The translations under genes were made by a program, and so were the position numbers. Of a stretch of 6,905 nt of DNA, positions 1-6,096 are shown piece after piece. The notes beneath the pieces were generated by a model that had not been told where the DNA came from, searched no databases, and saw only the letters and a program-made list of their open reading frames with translations. Origin of the DNA: Mesorhizobium sp. (GTDB taxonomy: Bacteria > Pseudomonadota > Alphaproteobacteria > Rhizobiales > Rhizobiaceae); contig JAUYMV010000095.1 in the NCBI GenBank assembly GCA_030698645.1, positions 1 to 6,905 on the forward strand. Reading direction: 5' to 3'. How positions within the stretch are numbered: position 1 is the first letter of the stretch; every line of letters begins with the position of its first letter.

Positions 1-1
1 G

Positions 2-304
2 CCGACGCCGCTGATCATCATGGGCAACCCCCAGGACGAGCTTGCCTGGTGGAAGGAGCAGAAGGACGCCAATGGCTACGAGACTATGTCGGTGTCGATC
101 GCGCCCGGCGTCTCGACGCTCGCCTTCTGGGTCGCGCAGCAGATCCTCGACGGCAAGGAGGTGCCGAAGGACCTGACCGTGCCGTTCCTGCGGATCGACC
201 AGGATACGCTCGAAGCCAGCCTCGAGACCACCGAAAAGGGCGGCGTGGCGAATACCGAATATTCGCTGGAAGACGCCCAGAAGGTCATCGGCGGCGCCAT
301 GTAG
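2..304 (+). CDS. Sugar ABC transporter periplasmic substrate-binding protein, C-terminal fragment
   Basis: This is the last 100 codons of a gene that begins before the window; it ends at TAG 302-304. The reading frame is open to the left edge, so the ATG at position 20 is an internal methionine (the visible protein starts PTPLIIMGNPQDELAWW). The fragment resembles the C-terminal lobe of ribose/galactose-type periplasmic binding proteins: a segment like SIAPGVSTLAFWVAQQILDG followed by GKEVPKDLTVPFLRID matches the family pattern in which a helix ends in a DG-K-VP turn before a strand that returns to the hinge. The family captures a sugar in the periplasm and delivers it to the permease pair. 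Position upstream of an RbsA-like ATPase and two RbsC-like permeases supports the assignment. The signal peptide and most sugar-contacting residues are outside the window, so the ligand cannot be judged. Confidence 0.88.
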   Translation, partial: PTPLIIMGNPQDELAWWKEQKDANGYETMSVSIAPGVSTLAFWVAQQILDGKEVPKDLTVPFLRIDQDTLEASLETTEKGGVANTEYSLEDAQKVIGGAM

Positions 305-313
305 CTGACGCAG

Positions 314-346
314 GGAGGCCGTCGTCGCAGGGCGACGGCGGCCTCC
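314..346 (+). promoter_or_regulatory. Intercistronic RNA hairpin after the binding-protein gene
   Basis: Positions 314-328 pair with 332-346 to give a 15-bp, very GC-rich stem closed by an AGG loop. The only non-Watson-Crick position would be a G-U pair in RNA. It starts 10 nt after the binding-protein stop codon. No T-tract follows, so it does not look like a strong intrinsic terminator. In binding-protein-dependent importers, hairpins at this place are known to protect the upstream message from 3' decay or to reduce read-through, so that more binding protein than membrane complex is made. That role is inferred here from sequence and position only. Confidence 0.6.
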
Positions 347-374
347 GCTTCGCAGGATTCGAGTTCGCCGATCG

Positions 375-1859
375 ATGTCGCAGCCACAGACAGACCCCAT
401 CCTTGTCCATCTCGATGGCGTGGCGAAGAGCTTCGGCGCCGTGCAGGCGCTGGCGCGCGTCAGCTTCGATATCCCGCAAGGCGCCTGTATCGGCCTCGTC
501 GGCCACAACGGCGCCGGCAAGTCGACGCTGATGCACATCCTGGCCGGCAGCCTGACCGCCGGGTCGGGACGCATCGTCGTCGAGGGCGTCGACCTGACCG
601 ACCGCTACGGCATCGCGACCGCCAACGCGCACGGCATCCGCTGCGTGTTCCAGGAGCTCTCGCTCTGTCCCAATCTCTCGGTTGCCGAGAATGCGCGCAT
701 CCTGCACCCGTCGCTGAAGGGCTGGGGCTGGCGCAAGCGCGCCGCGACGCTGATCCGCGACAGGCTCGACGCGGTGTTTCCGCAGCACGGCATCGATCCC
801 GACGCCATCGTCGGCGACCTCTCGATCGCGCGCCGGCAGATGGTCGAGATCGCCCGCGCCTTCTCGATCTCGGATCGGCCGGTGAAGCTCGTCATCCTGG
901 ACGAGCCGACCTCGTCGCTCGACGCGGTTCTTGCCGGACAGCTACTCGCCTATGTGCGCCGCTTCGTCGCCGAGGGCGGGTCCGTGGTGCTGATTTCGCA
1001 TCTGCTCGGCGAGGTTCTCTCGACGGCCGACCGGATCGTCGTCATGCGCGACGGCAAGATCGTCGCCGAACGCGAGGCCGGCGCCTTCACGCGCACCAGC
1101 CTCGTCGAATGCATGGGCAGTATGGTGCAGGCGGAAGAAGGCGCGGGCACGCCGACGAAACGCCTCGGCGACATTCCGGTCGTCTCGGCTGCGCCCGCCA
1201 CGCGATCGGCGACGCTCCCTGGCGGGACGAGTCTGCTTGCCCATCGCGGCGAGATCGTCGGTCTCGCCGGCCTCGGCGGCCACGGCCAGACCGACATGCT
1301 GATGCGCATCTTCGACGGCGCGGCCCGGCCGATTCCGGGCGTCGCGGTTGACGGAAAGGTCGCCATCGTCGCCGGCGACCGCCAGACCGACGGCGTCTTC
1401 CCGCTGTGGTCGATCGCCGACAACATGACGATCGCCTCGCTCGGCCAGATGGCCAGGCGCTGGCTCATCGACTCCCGCGCCGAGCAAGGCATGGCCGAAG
1501 ACTGGCGCCGCCGCATCGGCATCCGCACAGACGACGTCGACATGCCGATCCTGTCGCTGTCGGGCGGCAACCAGCAGAAGGTGCTGTTCGCCCGGGCGCT
1601 TGGCTCCAGCGCGACGATCATCCTGATGGACGACCCGATGCGCGGCGTCGACATCGGCACCAAGCAGGAGGTCTATGCCATGCTGCGCGCCGAGGCCGCC
1701 AAGGGCCGCACCTTCCTCTGGTATACGACCGAGATGGACGAACTGAAGCATTGCGACCACGTCTACGTCTTCCGCGACGGGCGCATCGTCACCGACCTGG
1801 CGCGCAGCGAACTGACCGAGGAGAGGGTGCTGCAGTCCTCCTTCGAGGCGGCGGCCTAG
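375..1859 (+). CDS. CUT2-family (RbsA-type) sugar ABC transporter ATP-binding protein, two fused nucleotide-binding domains
   Basis: This 494-residue cytoplasmic ATPase powers sugar import through the two permeases encoded next. Its length matches RbsA/MglA-type proteins, about 500 residues. Domain 1 (about 10-240) has Walker [10 protein letters not shown] at 43-51, the Q-loop Q93, a signature LSIARRQ at 149-155 (non-LSGGQ, as in other RbsA N-halves), Walker B with D176-E177, and the switch H209. Domain 2 (about 265-490) has a degenerate Walker A, GLGGHGQT at 299-306 with no lysine, a canonical signature LSGGNQQK at 395-402, Walker B D419-D420 (Asp where Glu is usual), and no switch histidine (WYTTEM). 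The stretch between Walker A and the usual EDR motif, here GDR at 334-336, is about 14 residues shorter than in E. coli RbsA as I recall it. No clear Shine-Dalgarno precedes ATG 375; an AGGA lies 17 nt before it. The substrate specificity cannot be read from this subunit. Confidence 0.95.
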   Translation: MSQPQTDPILVHLDGVAKSFGAVQALARVSFDIPQGACIGLVGHNGAGKSTLMHILAGSLTAGSGRIVVEGVDLTDRYGIATANAHGIRCVFQELSLCPNLSVAENARILHPSLKGWGWRKRAATLIRDRLDAVFPQHGIDPDAIVGDLSIARRQMVEIARAFSISDRPVKLVILDEPTSSLDAVLAGQLLAYVRRFVAEGGSVVLISHLLGEVLSTADRIVVMRDGKIVAEREAGAFTRTSLVECMGSMVQAEEGAGTPTKRLGDIPVVSAAPATRSATLPGGTSLLAHRGEIVGLAGLGGHGQTDMLMRIFDGAARPIPGVAVDGKVAIVAGDRQTDGVFPLWSIADNMTIASLGQMARRWLIDSRAEQGMAEDWRRRIGIRTDDVDMPILSLSGGNQQKVLFARALGSSATIILMDDPMRGVDIGTKQEVYAMLRAEAAKGRTFLWYTTEMDELKHCDHVYVFRDGRIVTDLARSELTEERVLQSSFEAAA

Positions 1860-1891
1860 ACGATGACGCGGTCCGCATGGATGATGCCGGC

Positions 1892-2833
1892 ATGACGCAA
1901 GCCTTTGTCGCCCGCCACATCCGCATCATGCTGCCGACGCTGGCGCTGACCGTGCTCCTGCTCGCCGTTTTCTACATGCAGCCGCGCGCCATGAGCTATC
2001 TCGGCCTGAACCTGCTGCTCAACCTCGCGCTGCCGATCGCCTTCGCCACCATCGCGCAGATGTTTGTGATCACGGTCAACGAACTCGATCTTTCCATCGG
2101 CGCCTATGTCGGCTTCGTCGCCTGCGTCGGCGCCACCTGGCTGCGCGACGATCCGCTGCTCGGCGTCGCCGCACTTGCCGGCGGCGTGCTGGTCTACGCG
2201 GCGCTGGGCGCCCTGATCCATCTGCGCAACCTGCCGTCGATCGTCGTCACGCTCGGCATGTCCTTTGTCTGGCTCGGCCTTGCCATCCTCGTCCTTCCGA
2301 CGCCAGGCGGCAAGGCGCCGGACTGGCTGCGCGCGGTGATGACGTGGAAGACGCCGCTCTTGCCATTCACCATCTATGCCTCGGTGGCGCTCGCCGTCAT
2401 CGTCCATCTCGGCCTGATGCGCTCGGCCTATGGCGCGGTGTTGCGCGGCGTCGGCGGCAATCCGCGCTCGGTCGAGCGCGCCGGCTGGTCGCTGCTGACC
2501 GCCAAGATGGTCATGTTCGGTCTTGCCGGCCTGTTCGGCGTCTTCGCCGGGCTGGCGCTTGTCGGCCTCACCACGTCGGGCGACGCCAATATCGCGCTCC
2601 GCTACACGCTCCTGTCGATCGCCGGCGTCATACTCGGCGGCGGCGAATTCACCGGCGGACGCATCTCGCCCATCGGCGCGGTGATCGGCGCCATGACGCT
2701 GACGCTCGCCGCCTCGTTCCTGTCGTTCCTGCGCCTCGATCCGGACTGGCAGATCGGCGCGCAGGGCGTCATCCTGATCGTCGTTCTGGCGCTGCGGATT
2801 CTCATCAACCGGACGGAGGCGCGGGCGTCATGA
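1892..2833 (+). CDS. RbsC-type sugar ABC transporter permease, first of two
   Basis: This is an inner-membrane permease of the BPD_transp_2 family, 313 residues from this start, close to RbsC (about 320). It is hydrophobic throughout with roughly 8-10 membrane segments, the first at about 12-30. The conserved loop after the second or third helix reads ELDLSIG at 64-70 (family form GIDLSVG). The cytoplasmic coupling region starting about residue 186 reads GVGGNPRSVERAGW and would dock on the ATPase. The glycine-rich ILGGGEFTGGR segment near the C-terminal third is also typical. The start is uncertain: ATG 1892 has a weak GGA about 10 nt upstream and overlaps the stop of a 10-codon reading frame, while ATG 1877 is in frame and would add five residues (MDDAG). 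The gene follows the ATPase stop by 32 nt and overlaps the next permease start by ATGA, indicating co-translation. It probably forms a heterodimer with that permease. Confidence 0.93.
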   Translation: MTQAFVARHIRIMLPTLALTVLLLAVFYMQPRAMSYLGLNLLLNLALPIAFATIAQMFVITVNELDLSIGAYVGFVACVGATWLRDDPLLGVAALAGGVLVYAALGALIHLRNLPSIVVTLGMSFVWLGLAILVLPTPGGKAPDWLRAVMTWKTPLLPFTIYASVALAVIVHLGLMRSAYGAVLRGVGGNPRSVERAGWSLLTAKMVMFGLAGLFGVFAGLALVGLTTSGDANIALRYTLLSIAGVILGGGEFTGGRISPIGAVIGAMTLTLAASFLSFLRLDPDWQIGAQGVILIVVLALRILINRTEARAS

Positions 2834-3783
2834 ACGCGTCCCTCCTCCAGCGTCTCGCAGCGAAACCCTGGCTCTGGGCCTATCTCGGCGCGCTTGCCAT
2901 CTGGCTGGCGACAATCGCCTTCACTGAGGGCCGCGGCGGCGGCGACGTGCTGACTGCGGCGCTCTCGTTCGCCACCTTCTCGGTGATCGTGGCGATCGGC
3001 CAGATGTATGTCATCACGCTCGGGCCGGGCAATGTGGATCTCTCGATCCCGGCCACCATCACGCTGGCCGGCGCGGTGTCGATGAAGATCATGGACGGCC
3101 AGGACGCGATGATACTGCCGGGGCTGCTGATCGCGCTTGGCTGCGGCGTCGGCGTCGGCGTCGGCAACTATGCGCTCATCCGCCTGCTGCGCATCCCGCC
3201 GATCATCGCCACGCTGTCGTCGAGCTTCATCGTGCTGTCGGCCGCGATCTCCTACAGCCGCGGCATCCGCATCAAGCCGCCGCCGATGCTGGCCGACTTC
3301 ACCACCTGGATCGTCGCCGGCATTCCGGTGCTGGCGGTCGCCGCTGTCGTGCTGACGGCGATCATGAGCGTCGTTTTGCACCGCACGATCTATGGGCGCA
3401 CCGTGACAGCGCTCGGCCAAAACGCCCGCGCGGCGCGCCTCGCCGGCCTGCCGGTCGATCGCACGCGCTTTGCGACCTATGTGCTCTGCGGCGCCTTCGC
3501 GGGGCTGAACGGCTACCTGCTGTCCGGCTTCTCCGGCGGGGCGGCGCTCAACATGGGGTCGGAATATCTGCTCGCCTCGATCGCCGTTGTCGTGATCGGC
3601 GGCACGTCGGTCGCCGGCGGCTTCGCAAACCTTCCGGGCCTGTGGGGCGCGGCGATGCTGCTGTTCCTGCTGGTCACCATGCTCAACACCTATGGCTTCG
3701 GCGCGGGCGTGCGACTGGTGCTGACCGGCCTCATCATCATCGGCGTCATCACGCTTGCCGGCGGTAAGCGGCAGGCGCGGTAA
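2830..3783 (+). CDS. RbsC-type sugar ABC transporter permease, second of two
   Basis: This is a 317-residue inner-membrane permease of the same family as its upstream neighbour but clearly divergent from it, so the channel is probably a heterodimer. The first membrane helix is at about 15-32. The family loop appears as NVDLSIP at 68-74, preceded by VAIGQMYVITLG, parallel to TIAQMFVITVN in the first permease. The coupling segment ALGQNARAARLAGLPVDRTR begins at about residue 194, and a C-terminal VVIGGTSVAGGF matches the usual GGTS-GG motif. A GGAGG at 2815-2819, inside the first permease gene and 10 nt before ATG 2830, is a good ribosome-binding site and fixes the start; the ATGA overlap points to translational coupling. 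The gene ends with TAA 3781-3783, fifteen nucleotides before the lactonase start. The protein moves sugar across the inner membrane; the substrate is unknown. Confidence 0.94.
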   Translation: MNASLLQRLAAKPWLWAYLGALAIWLATIAFTEGRGGGDVLTAALSFATFSVIVAIGQMYVITLGPGNVDLSIPATITLAGAVSMKIMDGQDAMILPGLLIALGCGVGVGVGNYALIRLLRIPPIIATLSSSFIVLSAAISYSRGIRIKPPPMLADFTTWIVAGIPVLAVAAVVLTAIMSVVLHRTIYGRTVTALGQNARAARLAGLPVDRTRFATYVLCGAFAGLNGYLLSGFSGGAALNMGSEYLLASIAVVVIGGTSVAGGFANLPGLWGAAMLLFLLVTMLNTYGFGAGVRLVLTGLIIIGVITLAGGKRQAR

Positions 3784-3798
3784 TCCAGGGAGGGACGC

Positions 3799-4716
3799 AT
3801 GAGCCTCGTCGGCAACGACTATGAATACTACGACAAGCGCTTTCGCGACCTGACAGTGCCGATCGCCAAGGTGGCGACGCTCTACGACGGCTGCCTGTGG
3901 GCGGAAGGGCCGGTGTGGTTCGCCGACCAGGGCCATCTGGTCTGGAGCGACATCCCGAACAACCGGCTGCTGCGCTGGACGCCCGATCTCGGCGTCGGCG
4001 TCTTCCGCGCGGATGCCAACTATACCAACGGCAACACGCGCGACCGCGAGGGCCGGCTGGTGTCCTGCGAACATGGCGGACGGCGGGTGACGCGGACCGA
4101 GCCGGACGGGTCGCTCACCGTCATCGCTAGCCACTACCGGGGCAAGCGGCTGAATTCGCCGAACGACGTCGTGGTCAGGTCGGACGGCTCGATCTGGTTC
4201 ACCGATCCGACCTACGGCATCATGAGCGACTATGAGGGCTACAAGTCGGACTCCGAGCAGGAGGGCTGCTTCGTCTACCGTGTCGATCCCGCCAGCGGCG
4301 ACATCGCGGTCGTCGCCGACGATTTCGTCAAGCCGAACGGGCTCGCCTTCTCGCCCGACGAAACGAAACTTTTCATCGCCGATTCCGGTTTCAGTCATGA
4401 CCCGGACGCCCCGCACCACATCCGCGTCTTCGATGTCGGCGCCGACAATCGCCTCCACAACGGCCGCGTCTTCGCCGAGGTGTCGCCGGGCGTTCCCGAC
4501 GGCTTCCGCTTCGACACGGAAGGCAATCTGTGGACCAGCACGCAGGACGGCGTGCTCTGCCTCGGCCCCTCCGGCGAGGCGCTCGGCAAGATACGAATCC
4601 CCACGATGGTGTCGAACCTCTGCTTCGGCGGCCCGCGCCGGAACCGGCTGTTCATCACCGCCACCGACCGGCTGTTCGCGGTGTATGTGTCGGCGACGGG
4701 AGCGCAGCGGCCTTAG
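3799..4716 (+). CDS. SMP-30/gluconolactonase/LRE family lactonase
   Basis: This is a 305-residue predicted metal-dependent lactonase with a six-bladed beta-propeller fold; the family opens sugar lactones such as gluconolactone to the aldonic acid. There is no signal peptide, so it should act in the cytoplasm. Family metal ligands are recognisable: E36 in AEGPVW, N180 in KPNGLAFSPDE and D234 in GVPDGFRFD. N122 in SPNDVVV lies at the conserved substrate-pocket asparagine. The blade-like NGNTRDREGRLVSCEHGGRR at 77-96 and WFTDPTYGI are typical of bacterial gluconolactonases. Length is normal for the family. A strong Shine-Dalgarno, AGGGAGGG at 3787-3794, lies just upstream of ATG 3799, only 15 nt after the permease stop, so it is very likely the last gene of the importer operon. 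Context suggests that the imported sugar is oxidised to a lactone or is itself a lactone. The exact substrate cannot be assigned, and some family members are esterases with other roles. Confidence 0.92.
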   Translation: MSLVGNDYEYYDKRFRDLTVPIAKVATLYDGCLWAEGPVWFADQGHLVWSDIPNNRLLRWTPDLGVGVFRADANYTNGNTRDREGRLVSCEHGGRRVTRTEPDGSLTVIASHYRGKRLNSPNDVVVRSDGSIWFTDPTYGIMSDYEGYKSDSEQEGCFVYRVDPASGDIAVVADDFVKPNGLAFSPDETKLFIADSGFSHDPDAPHHIRVFDVGADNRLHNGRVFAEVSPGVPDGFRFDTEGNLWTSTQDGVLCLGPSGEALGKIRIPTMVSNLCFGGPRRNRLFITATDRLFAVYVSATGAQRP

Positions 4717-4727
4717 GCGTAAGCTTT

Positions 4728-4878
4728 CCTTCTACCCGTTCACGGGGAGAAGGTGGCCCGAAGGGCCGGATGAGGGGCGGCGGAAACCTTCGAAAACTCG
4801 CTCATGCGGAACCCTCCACACGTTTGTGCTGCCCCTCATCCCCCTGCCGGGACCTTCTCCCCGTGAACGGGGAGAAGG
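4728..4878. repeat. RIME-like palindromic intergenic repeat, two inverted arms
   Basis: An arm at 4728-4778 is repeated in inverted orientation at 4831-4878, separated by 52 nt with no visible gene. Each arm starts at its outer end with a hairpin built on CCTTCTCCCCG / CGGGGAGAAGG and ends with GATGAGGGGC towards the centre. Left arm hairpin: 4728-4738 with 4743-4753, loop TTCA, one mismatch at 4734. The left arm also has an inner hairpin GGCCCGAAGGGCC at 4755-4767; the right arm has a different short one, CCCTGCCGGG. I recognise this sequence type from intergenic regions of rhizobial genomes, where such units are called Rhizobium-specific intergenic mosaic elements (RIME); the exact subclass is from memory. 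It encodes nothing and fills most of the 198-bp gap (4717-4914) between two convergent genes; the remainder of that gap shows nothing else I can support. Confidence 0.8.
4853..4878. terminator. Perfect hairpin between convergent genes, possible bidirectional transcription or mRNA end
   Basis: Within the right arm of the repeat, 4853-4863 pairs perfectly with 4868-4878 (11 bp, loop TGAA). It lies 137 nt after the lactonase stop on one side and 37 nt before the aminotransferase stop codon position on the other, so transcripts from both operons run into it. There is no T-run on either strand, so an intrinsic terminator in the strict sense is not shown; protection of 3' ends or weak termination is an inference from position. 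Confidence 0.35.
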
Positions 4879-4914
4879 GGCTAGGCTCCGGCGTCGCCCT
4901 GACGGGCGCCTGTC

Positions 4915-6096
4915 CTATCCAAGCTTGAGCGGTAACATTAGCCTCGTGGCTAGGCCCCGGATCGTGTCCACATCGGCGTTGGCGAAAGCGAAGCGCAAAT
5001 AGCCTTCCTGGCCGACGCCGAAATACTCGCCGGGGATGACCAGAACGCCGGCGTGGGTGGCGAGCGCCTCGGCTACCGCGCGCGACGGCGTGGCGCCGAA
5101 GGGGTGGCGGACGAAGCCGAAATAGGCGCCGATCGCGTGCAGGTCCCAGCCGGGCAGGGCCGCCATCGTCTCGCTGAGCGCAGCGGCGCGGGCGGCGATC
5201 TCGAGGCGGTTGCCGTCGCGCCATGCGGTCAGCGCGGGCAGGCCCTTGGCAACCGCCTCCTGCGGCGGACGCGGCGCGCAGATCTGCAGATTGTCCATGA
5301 TCTTGGCGATCTGCGTGACGACCGCTGGTCCCGCCGTGACGGCGCCCAGGCGGTGACCCGGAATGCAGAAAGACTTCGAGAAGGAGTAGAGCTGGATCAG
5401 CGTGTCCTCCCAGCCGGGTTTCGACAGCAGGCCGTGCGGGCGTTCGGACCCGGGCGGCAGGAAGTCGCGATAGGTCTCGTCGACGATCAGCCAGACGCCC
5501 CTGTCGCGGCAGACATCGAAAATGCGCGCCAGTAGATCGGGCGGATAGACGGCGCCCGTCGGGTTGTTCGGCGTCACCAGTGCGAAGGCCTTGACGCCGG
5601 GCACGAGAGCGGCGGCGATCCTTTCCGGATCGGGCAGAAAGCCGTTGGCGGCGTCGCAGCCGACATAGGCGACGTCGATGCCCAGCATCGCCAGCGTAGT
5701 TTCGTGGTTGAAGTAGCAGGGATTGGTCATCAGCACCGTGTCGCCGGCTCCCGCCACGGCAATGGCGGTCGCGAAGAAGGCCTGGTTGCAGCCCGACGTG
5801 ACGTGGATATTGGCGGCGTTGACCGGCGTGCCGTAGAGCTGCGCGACATGGCTCGCATAGGCCTCGCGCAACGCGTCCTCCCCCTCGATCGGCCCGTAGC
5901 CGGCATTGGCGGTCGAACGCGACGCTTCGCCCAGCCAGTTCAAGAGATCGACATGCGGCGGATAGCCGGGCACCGCCTGCGACAGGTCGATCATCGGCCC
6001 CGCGCCGCCGCGGTAGGCCCTCGCCCAGGCCTGGACGGCCGGCACGGGCGGTGGCGACTGGCCGGCGACGAGCGGATTGAATTCAGGCTTCGGCAT
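4915..6096 (-). CDS. Fold-type I PLP-dependent aminotransferase, class I/II
   Basis: This 393-residue cytoplasmic enzyme is expected to transfer an amino group between an amino acid and a 2-oxo acid. Landmarks of the aspartate-aminotransferase fold are in order: YGPIEGEDALREA at 67-79, the cofactor phosphate region TSGCNQAFF at 100-108, a stacking position near Y128, NNPTG at 177-181 (N178), VDETYRDF at 205-212 (D206 to the pyridine nitrogen, Y209), the Schiff-base lysine K241 in YSFSKSFCIPGHRLG, and the carboxylate-binding R368 in LRFAFAN. Length is normal, and all key residues are present, so it should be active. The substrate is not evident: it could serve aromatic, branched-chain or other amino acids. 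The start ATG (6094-6096) directly follows the stop of the LysR gene, with GAGGAG 9 nt upstream lying inside that gene. It converges with the lactonase gene across the repeat element. I see no sequence link to the sugar importer. Confidence 0.93.
   Translation of the reverse strand: MPKPEFNPLVAGQSPPPVPAVQAWARAYRGGAGPMIDLSQAVPGYPPHVDLLNWLGEASRSTANAGYGPIEGEDALREAYASHVAQLYGTPVNAANIHVTSGCNQAFFATAIAVAGAGDTVLMTNPCYFNHETTLAMLGIDVAYVGCDAANGFLPDPERIAAALVPGVKAFALVTPNNPTGAVYPPDLLARIFDVCRDRGVWLIVDETYRDFLPPGSERPHGLLSKPGWEDTLIQLYSFSKSFCIPGHRLGAVTAGPAVVTQIAKIMDNLQICAPRPPQEAVAKGLPALTAWRDGNRLEIAARAAALSETMAALPGWDLHAIGAYFGFVRHPFGATPSRAVAEALATHAGVLVIPGEYFGVGQEGYLRFAFANADVDTIRGLATRLMLPLKLG

Noticed and set aside
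942..1760. Long open minus-strand frames opposite the ATPase gene
   Set aside because: The ATPase motifs on the plus strand fix the coding frame. The antisense products have the low-complexity composition expected of GC-rich shadows.
3145..3162. Three tandem copies of GGCGTC
   Set aside because: The repeat encodes Gly-Val pairs in a membrane helix of the second permease and is explained by coding use of preferred codons; three copies are not a meaningful array.
2602..4458. Long open frame on the minus strand across the second permease and the lactonase
   Set aside because: It is the antisense shadow of two well-supported genes in high-GC DNA. Its product is rich in Arg, Asp, Ala and His, with no domain I recognise.
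4728..4878. Inverted repeats as the ends of an insertion sequence or miniature transposon
   Set aside because: No transposase is present, no flanking target duplication is visible, and the sequence fits the dispersed palindromic repeat type better. A mobile origin is not excluded.
4895..4908. Small hairpin CGCCC-TGAC-GGGCG near the aminotransferase stop codon
   Set aside because: A 5-bp stem is expected often by chance at this GC content, and no T-tract follows on either strand.
5053..5535. Open plus-strand frame inside the aminotransferase gene
   Set aside because: It lies wholly opposite the aminotransferase, including its catalytic lysine region, and has no recognisable domain or ribosome-binding site.
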